This document shows, one piece after another, positions 11,983 through 24,325 of a stretch of 64,000 bases of DNA (position 1 is its first letter; each line of letters opens with the position of its first letter). Both the position numbers and the translations under genes were made by a program. Source of the stretch: Osedax fenrisi. Taxonomy: Eukaryota > Annelida > Polychaeta > Sabellida > Siboglinidae. The notes under the pieces were generated by a model. The model had not been told where the DNA came from and ran no database searches. It saw nothing but the letters and a program-made list of their open reading frames with translations. The stretch covers positions 34,197,230 through 34,261,229 of the forward strand of contig OZ025243.1 in the NCBI GenBank assembly GCA_964019155.1, read 5' to 3'.

Positions 11983-12075
11983 TTACTTACTAGCCAGGAG
12001 TTTTAAGTCATGGCCACATGTTCTAGAATTTTTCTTGGTAAAATATAATATTTCAGAGTAGTCAACCTTGCATAG
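11983..12075 (-). pseudogene. LINE C-terminal relic
   Basis: The end of a 70-codon frame reads VDYSEILYFTKKNSRTCGHD followed by LKLLASK. It resembles the region after the RT domain in CR1/jockey LINEs, where a TRGHxLKL motif is common. The upstream half of that frame is family B element sequence, so the frame is a chimera of two repeats. Confidence 0.4.
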
Positions 12076-12651
12076 ATTATTATTAAATTTAAGTATACAA
12101 TTTAAGTATCTAAATAATACATTTTTAGATTTAGCTTTATTGATGGTATTAATATTATAACGCACGTGATTTTTATGAAAATCAGAATAGTTCATACGCG
12201 GTGCGGATATAGTGTATATACATCCTATAGGGTGTCCGTATTAAGACATATAGAGTGTCCGTATTAGGGACTTATATGACCTCTAGCTATATGCCTATAA
12301 CTTAATGAATAGTTGATAACAAATATAGAAATTATATATATAATGTTCGAATACTTTATTTTTTAATAATATAGTGTTATATTTTTTATCGATACATTTG
12401 TATATTCTTGAGAAGAGTTTAAGTTGACCTTTTTTTTCATAAATTTAAAAATGTAATAAAAAATCAGTTTATTGGATATATCAGCAATATTTTAAATAAT
12501 TAAAAAATATAAATACTTTTTTAGACTATTTATATAATTATGAATATTTTATTCATTAAATATTTTTTTGTATGATTTATAGTTTCAGAGATAGTGTCCG
12601 TATTCGGGCACTGTACGACGTACAGTGCACGTAGTCGGTTACTTTCCCCTA
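12076..12651 (-). mobile_element. Family B element, truncated copy (B4)
   Basis: The right end is CTTTCCCC flanked by TA, the complement of the GGGGAAAG terminus. Clusters of GTGTCCGTATT words occur at 12226-12285 and 12592-12640. The order and spacing match family B copies at 12992 and 22434 read in reverse. The left part is missing and is joined to a LINE relic at about 12075. Confidence 0.75.
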
Positions 12652-12991
12652 TATATACATATAATGTAGGATATAGAAACAGATAAAAGTGTCATCTCTT
12701 TAGTTCCAAAGACTGCGTTCACAACTTATTAAAATGTTATACTTACTTGGTCGATGTCAAAAATCTCTAAACGAATTTCACGAGGTTTGAAAAATAACAC
12801 ACATTTATAATGACACATATTAATTTTGTATATGTTAATTTGTTTAACACATTTTTAAAACTAAATCTATAAATATAAATTTATAATTTATATTAGTATT
12901 ATAATATTTATATAAACAATAAATAAAATAACATTATAAATACTAAATTTGTATATATATATATATATATATATACAAATACGCACACATA

Positions 12992-13775
12992 GGGGAAAGT
13001 AACCGAATACGGACAGTGCCCGAATACGGACACTCTCGGTATCTCCGAAACCATAAATCCTACAAAAAAAAATGTAATTAATAAAATATTAATAATTATA
13101 TAAATAGTCTAAAAAAGTATTTTTTATTTTTTTATTATTCAAAATATTGCTGATATATCCAATAAACTGATTTTTTTTATTACGTTTTTAAATTTATGAA
13201 AAAAAAATGTCAACTTAAAACCTTCTCAAGAATATACAAATGTATAGATATAAAATATAACATTATATTATTAAAAAATAAATCATTCTAAAATTATATA
13301 TATATAATTTCTATATTTGTTATCAAATATTCATTAAGTTATAAGTATATATCTAGAGGTCATATAAGTTTCTAATAAGGACATTCTAGATGTCTTAATA
13401 TGGACACCCTATAACAAATCAGCGGGCAGCGTATTAACTATACTGAGATTTATAAAAATCGCGTTCGTTATAATATTAATACCACAAATAAAGATAAATT
13501 TAAAATATGTATTATTTAGATACTTATATTGTATTATTAATTAAAAAATAATAAAAATAAATAAATTATTAACTAATTAAATTAGAATAAATTGTTCATA
13601 AAATTAATTATAAATAATGTAATTGTAGTTTGTCTGATTGATTCATCAATACTATATAGTTAATTTAGTGGTATATATGGTGTCCGTATTATAACACAGG
13701 GTGTACGTATTCGGACATGGGTACCGAATACGGACACCCCCGTTATCTATGGAATTAAAAGATTAAATAAAATAC
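12992..13775 (+). mobile_element. Family B element, left part (B1)
   Basis: Begins GGGGAAAGTAACCGAATACG after a TA. Clusters of the word ATACGGACAC occur at 13003-13045, 13378-13412 and 13678-13742, matching copy B3. The element stops inside its sequence at 13775 and is followed by the fold-back arm. Its missing right end is found inverted at 14827-14970. Confidence 0.8.
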
Positions 13776-13896
13776 ATACATAAACTCATACATATATATA
13801 TATACTAATCCACACATATCATAATAATAAAATCAGATTTGGCAATAGCATGGGTGAATGAATAAGTAGAGCTTTTGAGTCTTTCACCCATTTAAG

Positions 13897-13933
<37 letters not shown>

Positions 13934-14127
13934 GTATTTTATATATCGTTATTATACATATTTTCTTTATTGAACAAAATTATGATTACTTATTTCAATT
14001 TAAATATATATATAATAAAATAAATGTAATTAATAATTAATTTATAATATATAAAATATATAAAATATTTATTAACTTATATATTAAGTAGATTATATAT
14101 TATAATAAATTATCGATTACAATAGTA

Positions 14128-14171
<44 letters not shown>

Positions 14172-14435
14172 TATAATCCTATAGGAGTATTTATTATTAT
14201 AACAATAATACATATAATAAACTACTTATATTTTAATATACTATGTAAACATATAAAGAGCAAATATGCTTCTTTTGGTTTCCCCATAAATATTTGTAAA
14301 TATGTAGAAATTGTAATAAATTGAATTAATATTTATTTATTCTAACAAGTTAATATGAAAGCTATAGCATTATAAGTATTATATAGGTTACTTATACATT
14401 AATATACATCCATGGATATTATGCTTGATAATATA

Positions 14436-14472
<37 letters not shown>

Positions 14473-14825
14473 CTTACTATTGTAATCGATAATTTATTAT
14501 AATATATAATCTACTTAATATATAAGTTAATAAATATTTTATATATTTTATATATTATAAATTAATTATTAATTACATTTATTTTATTATATATATATTT
14601 AAATTGAAATAAGTAATCATAATTTTGTTCAATAAAGAAAATATGTATAATAACGATATATAAAATACATTTATATATATATATATATATATATATAATC
14701 TTAAATGGGTGAAAGACTCAAAAGCTCTACTTATTCCTTCACCCATGCTATTGCCAAATCTGATTTTATTATTATGATATGTGTGGATTAGTATATATAT
14801 ATAGGTATGAGTTTATGTATGTATG
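13774..14825. repeat. 1.05-kb fold-back element with about 390-bp arms
   Basis: The left arm (about 13774-14169) and the right arm (about 14441-14825) are near-identical reverse complements. Each contains, from the outside, a CATACATAAACTCATAC edge, a short (TA)n, a core with TGGGTGAATGAATAAGTAGA, another (TA)n and a long AT-rich inner part. The spacer of about 270 bp (14170-14440) has no frame. A core-like segment also occurs once at 50534-50620. Confidence 0.85.
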
Positions 14826-14826
14826 C

Positions 14827-14970
14827 ATATAGGGGAAAGTAAGCTAATACGGACACTTTAACAATAAATGGTCATAACATTTTATGACTCTTTATTTTTA
14901 TTCAAAAATTACAATATATTAATATTTTATGATTATAGATATTATTGTGATTTTAAAATTGTATTTTATT
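14827..14970 (-). mobile_element. Family B element, right end, inverted (B2)
   Basis: Begins GGGGAAAGTAAGCTAATACG and continues with the complement of the last ~140 bp of family B (compare 23235-23372 in B3). It ends at GTATTTTATT (14961-14970), the exact complement of AATAAAATAC at 13766-13775, where B1 breaks off. It therefore holds just the part that B1 lacks. Confidence 0.8.
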
Positions 14971-14986
14971 ATATATATATATATAT

Positions 14987-15808
14987 ATGTTCGCAGATGA
15001 TACTACTTTATATTTTGAAAATACATCAGCCGAATTACTTAATTATATTTGTCAAACTGAATTAAAAAATATTAATAAATGGTTAATATATAATAGGTTA
15101 TCATTAAATTTAAATAAAACTTGCTTTATGTCTATTAATTCAAGAACTATTATAAATATAAATTTAAATAACAGAAATATTGAAAGAGTTACATTTTATA
15201 AATTTTTAGGCGTAATTATAGACGATATATTAAACTGGAAACAACATATATTGTTTTTAAAATCAAAACTAAAAAAAATCATATGGATTACCAACATTAT
15301 TTCCAAATTTATAAATAAAAAAGCATTACTTCATATATATAATTCCATATTCTTGCCTCATATAAAGTATTGTAACATATTTTGGGGAAATACATATAAA
15401 TCTAATGTATCATGCATATATATTCTTCAAAAGCGAATGATAAGAATTATATGTAAAAAACATTTTTTACATCATACTAATGGACTATTTATTGATAATT
15501 CTTTATTAAAAATAAATGAAATTACATATATAAGTACATGTGAATTTATGTTTAAAATTTTCAATGATCTTCATCCTGTTATAACAAATGCATTTTTTTC
15601 TGTAACATCATCATATCACAACACTAGGAGCATAAATAATTTCTCAATTATTAATTTCAAAAAAGAACTATGCAGAAGAACATTAATATACATTGGACCA
15701 ATTACCTGGAATAAGCTTGATAATATTTTAAAAAATATTTCAAATTATAAATTATTCAGGAAACGTATGTATACACATTTGTTATCTTCTTACTCAGTAT
15801 ACTTATAA
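14987..15808 (+). pseudogene. LINE ORF2 C-terminal fragment (RT from FADD onward)
   Basis: 273 codons without a stop, starting MFADDTTLYF, the catalytic box of RT. Further landmarks: FLGVIIDDILNW at about residue 73, LPHIKYCNIFWGNTYKS at about residues 123-139 and a C-terminal GPITWNKL. The endonuclease and the fingers/palm start are missing, so it has no activity of its own. The frame is clean for its whole length, suggesting a fairly recent insertion. Confidence 0.88.
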
Positions 15809-16807
15809 TCTAAATCTCATTTTTCTAATTTTATATCTTTTATCATGTCTTTTATCTAATATTGTATTATATACTAAGATCCACATTTTATTCTTATTTT
15901 AATTTATTGACGTTTATGTAAAAATTAAAAAAAAATTAATACTTTTGAGTGTTTTACTTTACAATATTTTATTTCCCCGACATTAATAATATTATTTTAC
16001 TGAATTTTTGCATTTTATATTTGAATTTACTTTCATGTTTTCTTTCTTTTTAATTGACGTTTATATAAAAATAATAAAATTAAAAAAAACTGTTAGGTAT
16101 TTCTTTTTTCTTTAGTATTTTCTTTAGTATTTTTTATTTCCCTCTGACTAATAATATTATTTGACTTTATTTTTAATTACATAAACATTTTGTATTGAAT
16201 CTTTTTTCTTGTATACTTGATTATACTTCTTTGTTTTATTTCTCTTTATTGACACTTATATAAAAATTAGTAATTAAACTAACATTTCAGTTTGAACAAA
16301 TATTTTACATTCTTTACATTATTATAAAGTATTACAAAAAAATTCCTAAAACTTATTTACTGAAAAAAAAAAAAAAAAAAAAAAAAAAATGTTACATACA
16401 GTTCTTACCATATTTCTAGATATTCTTTTTGTTATGTTTTATTCAGTTTTATTCAGTTTTACTTCATTTTACTTCATTTTTTTCTTCTTTTATACTAATA
16501 CATCTATATTTTTGTTTAGTGTATTATTTTATAGTACTTATTATTTATTTTAGTTATTTATTTATAAATAATTAAATGATGATTACATAATTTTATGGCA
16601 AGTTCAAACAATTTATATTATTTTTCTATTTTATTCATTGTATTGTATCTATGTAAACAGGAAGTCATCTAATATTTTATAATATTTTATTTATTTAGTT
16701 TTTTTTTGAACTTGCTTTAAAATTAAGGGTAATTGTCTCGATAAGCTTTAGCTTCTACAAAAACCCTGGTGCAAACCTAAATCTGATAATAATAATAATA
16801 ATAATAT
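14988..16807 (+). mobile_element. 5'-truncated CR1/jockey-like LINE with long 3' UTR
   Basis: The copy begins abruptly at the RT catalytic box next to a (TA)n tract, has the C-terminal part of ORF2 (to 15808), about 1 kb of AT-rich 3' UTR including a poly-A run (16364-16389), and ends in a (AAT)n tail at 16786-16803. Truncation at the 5' end and a simple-repeat 3' tail are typical of target-primed insertion. Confidence 0.85.
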
Positions 16808-16812
16808 ATTAG

Positions 16813-17874
16813 TATTGCAACCGGACATTCATTTCACTGTATCAGTATCGTATCAGTATCATAAAATCAAAGTATCAATATCGTATCAGTATTATAAATA
16901 ATGTTGTAAGTATACTTAAAAAAATTATATTATTGATAACAATTATTGATATATCAGTATTGTATCAGTACTAGTGTTGGACATTTTCAGATTTTTCACT
17001 CATTCGAAGTTTTCGAATAGTAATTATATACACTTCGAAGGTTTCAAATAGTATTATTTTTGTTAAATTAAGTATTCGAAGTTTTCAAATAGTAAACTTA
17101 TTCATTTTCGAAATTTTCAAATAGTAAAATTATTCATTTCGAAAGCTTCAAATAGTAAATATATTCATTTCGAAAGTTTCAAAAGTAAATACTAGTCGTA
17201 CCCAATCCGGCATTGATCAGTTTTTGATTGTTTGCCTATCTATTATTTATTAAGTATATCTATTCATGATTCTACATTGCTAGTATATACAATAAAATAA
17301 ATTCTAGAAAATACAAACAAATGTAGACTAATAATTTTTTATATTTCAAAAATTTGTGGAAAAATAAATTAAAAATACAAAAATATGTCAAGATATTTCA
17401 AAATAAATTTTGAAAAATATTTTTTATAAATTTTACAAATATTTTAAAATATAATATAATATAGTATAGTGGAAATCAATTATGCTCATACATTATTTAT
17501 ATACAATCACTATTTATCTTAAATTAATTAAATAGTTATTTAAAATTATATTTAATAGAGTAAATATAATATAGAATTAAATATAAGTTAACTAAATTTC
17601 CATTGGCTAAATTTGATTTTAAATATTTTTTTTATAAATTGAATTTATATGTTTTCTACCTCATTTTTTGAGCTCACATTGAGCTCACATTGAGCTCACA
17701 TTTAGTATCACATTACATGAAAATAGTATCAGTCCGATTCTTACTAATACTTTTAGTGTATCAGTCCGATTCTTACAAAATGTTAGGTGTATCAGTATCA
17801 GTCCAATTTTGTTTAAAAACAGTTATCAGTCCGAGTCCGAAAACCAAATGTATCAGTCCGAAGTCCGGTTGCAA

Positions 17875-17876
<2 letters not shown>
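16813..17876. mobile_element. hAT-like MITE, 1.06 kb
   Basis: The ends are TATTGCAACCGGAC and its exact complement GTCCGGTTGCAATA. If the inverted repeat is taken as TTGCAACCGGAC, the flanking 8-mers are TATTAGTA and TATTAATA, a 7/8 match to a hAT-type 8-bp duplication. Subterminal repeats of GTATCAGT occur on the left (16839-16965) and of ATCAGTCCGA on the right (17728-17860). The inside has repeated TTCGAA-containing words at 17000-17190. No open frame. Confidence 0.65.
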
Positions 17877-17911
<35 letters not shown>

Positions 17912-17939
17912 TATATCGTTAATTTACAGGCTATACGTC

Positions 17940-18330
17940 ACTGAGAGTGTTCATAATCGGGCACGATGAATTTGCTTAACAAATCTATACAGAAGCAGAT
18001 AACGAGTGAGAATAAGATAGCTACGAGAAATCCATAGATAATGAACGATAATTAAAATATATCGGCGGGCGGAAGGGGCGGAGTCGAAATGCGTGCGTCG
18101 TATCCATTTATAGGAGAGACACCTACATTTCTTGGCGGCCTTAATGGTTTGATCGTCGTTGTTTTGAACGTTCACCAATGATATGCCACGATATCCTGCA
18201 TATAATACCACATCCACGTAAAACCACCATACCAGCTTATGACGACTTCGTTGAAGTAAACATAATACTCGCATACGATATCGTATATAAGGTAATACAT
18301 GTATAATCATCTGGAATCATTTTATCGGAA
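17940..18330 (-). other. CpG-richer segment with a 119-codon open frame, unassigned
   Basis: This stretch is clearly richer in G+C than its surroundings. It holds a 119-codon minus-strand frame (18310-17951) with the words RSRHKLVWWFYVDVVLYAGY and KAAKKCRCLSYKWIRRTHFD. I recognise no domain, and the other frames also look open over parts, so this may be a regulatory island rather than an exon. Confidence 0.3.
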
Positions 18331-18777
18331 GTTATAAAATCTTGTTTAGAAATTGAATAATAAGCAGGGACTATTTAATATTCTTCTCGCGAAGTTACTT
18401 AATAGTATTACATAGATATATCAAGAGAAAAGAAGATTATGCAGATATACAATTAGATATTTAACTTTAATCGGATTCGATATGAGTTGAGCGTGAGGTA
18501 TTGGCGTCACACTTACGGAGATACACAGAGGATACACACATGAAGACCACGTTAGTTTGGTATTAGTACATATTATGTATCAATTATAATTATAATATTA
18601 TATATTATATCATTAACTATGATCATACGTTCATAAACATACATACACACACATACACACATATATATTATATGCATTATATATTCTGAAACAATATTGT
18701 TGATATTTATTATTAATTTTTTTCATACAATTATAACTTTATTTATATTGTCTCATAGGACAATATATATATATATA

Positions 18778-18829
<52 letters not shown>

Positions 18830-19513
18830 TTGTTTACATCTGAATAATGTATAACAAAATTATAAGATGGTAAGTTAAAATTATATATTTATAATTTTAA
18901 TTAAATATATAGAAATATACCACGTATATTAATATAGCAGTGTAAAACAAAGTGTAAATAACCTATGAACATACGAAGAATTCTTCTTACAAAAATAGAG
19001 CTTAAGCTCTATTTTTTATGTATTTTAAATAATGTAATAATAATATTAAGAAGTTAAATAATTCATAAATAGTCGATAGAAAATAATCATAATTTAAAAT
19101 GCAGTCTGGTGTATAATAAATACAATCTACAGTAGAGATATTCCCTATATACATATATGTATGTATATGTATACATATACATTCGTGATATATATATATA
19201 TATATATAATTATATATATATATATATATATATACATTTATCCATATACTATAGTATACATTTCGAATATATATATATATATATAGTATATGAATTATTC
19301 ACATAACGCTAATGATCTCCCATTGGACTAAGCATGGTGTAATAGATGAGGATGAGTAGATGACTATGAAGAGAAGGAACAAGTGTAATGTCTATAATGT
19401 ATAATATATACACATAATAGAGCTTATTTACATCTATATAATTGTATTATCAAATAGTATATACACAGGATATTGTAATACTATCCAGATAAATACTGTC
19501 ATTCAATTGAGCG

Positions 19514-19551
<38 letters not shown>

Positions 19552-20152
19552 TATACGTGTATTTTTATCTAATAACTTGAACATATATAGATGATCACAC
19601 CGTGAAAAATAATGTTTATATAGTTTATGTTATAATAATAATACTTTACATATATATATATATATCGTAAATAGTATACATTTCATTCCAGCGAATATGA
19701 TAAGTCGTGGTTAATGTGTTATAGTTAGTATACATACTAATTAATTAATCACATATCTCATGAAATGTCGCATTAAATATAGCTTAATCTTAATTAATTC
19801 TCAGACGAATAGGTATATTACATTATTATTCGGAATATGATGTGAACACGAATTTAGTATAGATAATTTATGTGAGTCAGTAGTATATTATTTATATATA
19901 TATATGATTCTCTTATCATTATTTTATAGGAAGTATGTGGTTTTCTTTAAAAGATCCTGTGTTTATATCCACATTTTGTTGATTACGCCATTTATTTATA
20001 CATAAATATCATACTTGCTTTCTAGGCTATTAATAATTCAAATTAATATAATATATTATAATAGTGAATTATTATTAATATATAAGTATATATTACGCAA
20101 AATTTACAGATTACACTCTAGTAAACTATATGTAACTAATGATATATATTAT

Positions 20153-20187
<35 letters not shown>

Positions 20188-20270
20188 GGTAATTATTTAT
20201 TTAGACACTCGTTATATTTTAAAATCTCACAAGTGTTGAGAATATATAAAAATAAATAATTAAATTAATA
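18331..20270. other. AT-rich non-coding DNA with microsatellites
   Basis: Contains (TA)n plus (ATT)n at 18762-18830, and (TA)n tracts at about 19190-19231, 19517-19546 and 20160-20182. No recognisable coding sequence. Confidence 0.6.
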
Positions 20271-20276
20271 AATTAA

Positions 20277-21297
20277 TTAAATAGTTAACAACAAAATTCG
20301 CAATTTCTTCTTGAATTCGGTGTGACTCCTTGTACATCGTAATGACTTGGGAAGAGAATTCCACATGGAAGGAGCAGCCCAGCCGAACGATCTTTTCCCA
20401 ATTCTCATCAGATTTATTTTCGGCACTGAAAGTAAATTTGAAGATTGCAGACGAGTGTTTCTCATTAGCTCTTCATTAAGGAGTTTATTTAAATATATAG
20501 GCTTTTTCAAAATAATAGTTTTATGAGTTATACTTAGTATTTTAAATTTGCACATATTGTCCATAAGGAACCAATTTAAATCGCCTAATTTTTTTGTAAT
20601 ACTTATTTGGTCACACCTCTTAATATTAAAGATTAATCTTGTAGATGATTTAATAACCCTATTTAATCCATAAAATAATTTCATTTTGGAATTAATTAGT
20701 AAACTATTGCAATATTGTAATCTAGATAACACAAGAGATTGCACTAACGCAATTGTTGATTCGGTACTCAAGTACTTTCTAATTTTTCTAATATTAAAAA
20801 GATTAAAATTAGCGGATCTACATTGCGAAGTGGCGAATTGAGTAAATCCTAATTTTGAATCTAATATAACTCCAAGAGATTTAGCACAATCACTTGGAAT
20901 AATAACTGTAGAATCAAATGTAATAGTGGGAAAAATAAAAGGTTTAAGGGAAATATTAAGTAGTTTAGTTTTAGAAGAGTTAGGAAAAAGGTTATTTAGA
21001 ATAAGCCACTTTCTTACATTTCGAGCACACAAGGTTAACTCATTAGGTACATTATTGTTACTAGTAGGTACTTTCCAGTATAACTGAATATCATCAGCAT
21101 ATATTACATAATTTATATTAGTAAATTGTTTAATAACTTTAGAAAGAGGAAGAATGTAAATCATAAATAATAACGGGCCCAATACAGATCCTTGTGGAAC
21201 ACCATATATTAGAGATTCATTTGGTGAATAAATACCTTTAATATATATAGAGTATGTTCTATTAGATAGATATGAAATTAACCAATTTAATATATTT
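20277..21297 (-). mobile_element. CR1-like LINE, 5'-truncated, RT to C-terminus
   Basis: The readable frame runs from 21297 to the stop at 20277. It starts just before RT motif B (ISYLSNRTYSIYIKG), passes GVPQGSVLGPLLFMIYILPL and the catalytic box YADD, and ends with FGWAAPSMWNSLPKSLR and EFKKKLRILL. No stop interrupts it. The endonuclease and the first half of RT are missing. Confidence 0.88.
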
Positions 21298-21625
21298 ATA
21301 TATATATAGATAGATAGATAGATAGATGATTTATTTAGACAAAAATATAACGAGTGTTCTCATTTGTGTTTTAGCAACAACAAAAATAATAATAATAAAT
21401 AAGCGATAAAATAGTATATAAGTAGAAAAAAATAGGATTGTTAGAATAATAAACGTGAACAAAAAAATAAAAAAATATAACAAAAATATACGAATATTAA
21501 AAATTACCAATAATAAAATCTTTAACTTTGCTTTTGAAACGTTCTAAAGATGAAACCATTCTCAATTCTCGAGGTAGACCATTCCAAAGTACGGCTGCCG
21601 AATGCCGAAAACATCTTTAGTAAAA
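21298..21625 (-). mobile_element. 3' end of another LINE
   Basis: The minus strand encodes the last residues of an ORF2 (AAVLWNGLPRELRMVSSLER, then FKSKVKDFIIGNF and a stop at about 21508), followed by an AT-rich 3' UTR and a (TCTA)n tail (21304-21327). The 3' UTR resembles the LINE tail at 48712-50060. Confidence 0.75.
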
Positions 21626-21639
21626 ACATTATATATACA

Positions 21640-22430
21640 TATATATACATATATATATATATATTATACATATATATGTAAATATAGTTTATAATATAAG
21701 TTAGGTATATATATATATATATAAATATTTACTATCTGAAATTACGAACACACGTGCATTTTTTTCTAAATCTTTAGAAAATAAAAGTAAACCTATATGT
21801 GAAAGTGTGAAATATTTCATAATTATTTTATTTATTAAATTAAAATATTATTTCCCAAAATAATTATTTATTAAAATATTGTTATTCAAGAATACTCATA
21901 GATATTCAATATGTTCCATATAATTTGAAATATATGTTGTTATGACATATACATTACACATAATATAGTATACATAATATGTTTCGTAATTAAATAGAAT
22001 TACACTGCATTACACACATGGGTTTTAGGTACAATACATGTGAATACCATATAGGAATTAGCGCACATTAAACAATAGACCCATACTTAAAATACCATTG
22101 TTAAAGTTATACGTAGATCTATTGTTAGATCATAATTATTTGAAACACCTTTATAATACAGATTTCATATTATCTAATGTTCTATTCAAATTATATTCTG
22201 ATACGAATTAATAATATGTAGGCTATATGCATTTAGTATACTGGCAACTAATATATATATATATCAATTAATTGTAAATTATAAATGTCAATATGTATCA
22301 CTGGAAAATATATTTAGGTTTATATATAATAAATATATAAGTTCTATATAAGGTCTTTATATATTATATCTATATATATAGGAATATTTTAAGTTGTAAT
22401 GTATATTTTAACATTAGGAATATATGCCTA
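21640..22430. other. AT-rich non-coding DNA
   Basis: Short (TA)n tracts at about 21650-21663 and 21707-21723; otherwise unremarkable. No gene or repeat boundary is visible. Confidence 0.6.
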
Positions 22431-22433
22431 ACA

Positions 22434-23372
22434 GGGGAAATAAACCGAATACGTACGGTTCCCGAATACGGACACTCTCGGTATACCGAGATATATCTCA
22501 TAAATATATTATAAACATATTTCAGAAAACATAAATCCTAAAAAAAATGTTAATGAATAACATATTAATAATTATATAAATAGTTTAAATATGTATGTTG
22601 ATATTTTTTAATTATTTAAAATAATGCTGATGTATCCAATAAACTAATTTTTTATTACATATTTATAAAAAACAAATTTCAACTTAAAACCTTCTCAAGC
22701 ATATATAACATATATGTGTATACACATATATTATTTATAAGTAAAGAATTATAAATATTATATAAATTATTTCTATATTTTTATCAACTATTAATTAAGT
22801 TGTAAGCATATATCTAAAGTTCATACAAATCCCTAACACGGGTACTCTTGATGCATTAATACATTCTATACTTGAAACCTTATAACCAATCAGCGCAGCC
22901 TGTGAACTATTAAAATGTTCACCAAAATCATATATGATATAATATTAATACTACCAATGAAGCTACATCTAATAATGTTATTATTTAGATACTTCACTTG
23001 TAATTATATATTAATAAAATAATAAAAATTAATAAATTAATTATTATTTAATTTTTATTAAATTATTATTAAAATTAATTATAAGTAATGTAATTTTAAT
23101 TTATCTGAATGGTTCATCAATAATATATAGTATATACTAGTGAAATACATAGTTTACGTATTATAACACAGAGTATCCGTATTCGGACATGGGCACCGAA
23201 TACGGACACCACCGTGATCTATTGAATAAAAAGATTTAATCAAATTTTAAAAATCACAATAATATATCTAATCATATACTATAACTATATTGTAATTTTT
23301 GAATAAAAATATTGATTCATAAAATGTTAAGACCATTTATTGTTAAAATGTCTGTATTAGGTTACTTTACCC
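22434..23372 (+). mobile_element. Family B element, full-length copy (B3)
   Basis: Starts GGGGAAATAAACCGAATACG and ends GTTACTTTACCC followed by TA. Motif clusters with ATACGGACAC and its variants occur near 22448-22484, 22850-22880 (decayed) and 23158-23212. About 939 bp. No coding frame. It gives the reference for recognising the split copy at 12992-14970. Confidence 0.8.
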
Positions 23373-23823
23373 TATATGTATACCTATATTATTAATGATT
23401 ATGATTTATTATTATTAAATAATATATTATATATATATATGTATTACATATGTGTTATAACATTTATTATATTATATTATTTTTCCATATATTATTTGTC
23501 TATATATATAGAATAGTGAACATCGTCTAAAAACTATATTATAAGTATCCTTGGTTGGAAAACTAAAAAACTTTTATCTTTAATACTTTTAATAAACGTA
23601 TTTATTAGTATATTATTAATGATTATAATGAATACATTTATATATAATGATTTTATATAACTGATAATTAAACAATATTATTAAATCTTATCTTAATAAC
23701 GCATGTACTAATAGATCCTGTGAATATATGTAATATGTACTACATTTATATCAAAAATAATATATCTTCAAATTTAAGAAAATTATTAGTAGTTAATGCT
23801 ACATATTATTATATAGTAATCAG

Positions 23824-24000
23824 TGGCCACTGTCCTGGGACAACCAAAAGCTAGTAAGCCATATGTCCCAGGTTCGACTCCAGGTATTTTTTGTTTTTCT
23901 CTTCTGTTTATCAATAACTTAATAAACGTTAAATAAAAACATAAGGAAAAAATGTTACTATTTATATTTTATTGTCCTGGTCCCCTCGCAGTTATTTATA
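23824..24000 (+). mobile_element. tRNA-derived SINE, copy 1
   Basis: A B box GGTTCGACTCC is at 23871-23881. The segment ACAACCAAAAGCTAGTAAGC before it and the body after it (TTTTTCTCTT, TGTTACTATTT, ATTGTCC) match the copy at 40350-40575. The A box is decayed (GGCCACTGTCCTGG). The 3' end merges into a (TA)n tract at about 24000. Confidence 0.75.
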
Positions 24001-24261
24001 TATATATATGATATTTCAATAAATGCATATTATTATAATAATATATTTATATATATATTATCTTTTATATTTCATTCTCATTACTTCCACTTTGTTTCAT
24101 TAATTTTTTCGTTTGTGTGTGGTTGTATACACTATAGTGTTTTATTATTATTATTATTTATTTTACATGCACTTACGAGGAGTGATATCACTGTATAACG
24201 GTGCCTAATAAACCTTATTTCATCATCATCATCATCATATATATAGTATATATACTATCAT

Positions 24262-24266
<5 letters not shown>

Positions 24267-24321
<55 letters not shown>
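24267..24321. repeat. (TA)n microsatellite
   Basis: About 55 bp of pure TA dinucleotide, next to (CAT)n at 24222-24240. Confidence 0.9.

Positions 24322-24325
<4 letters not shown>

Noticed and set aside
23824..24000. Possible true tRNA gene
   Set aside because: The A box is decayed, the acceptor stem does not pair, and the same unit occurs as a SINE at 40350-40575.
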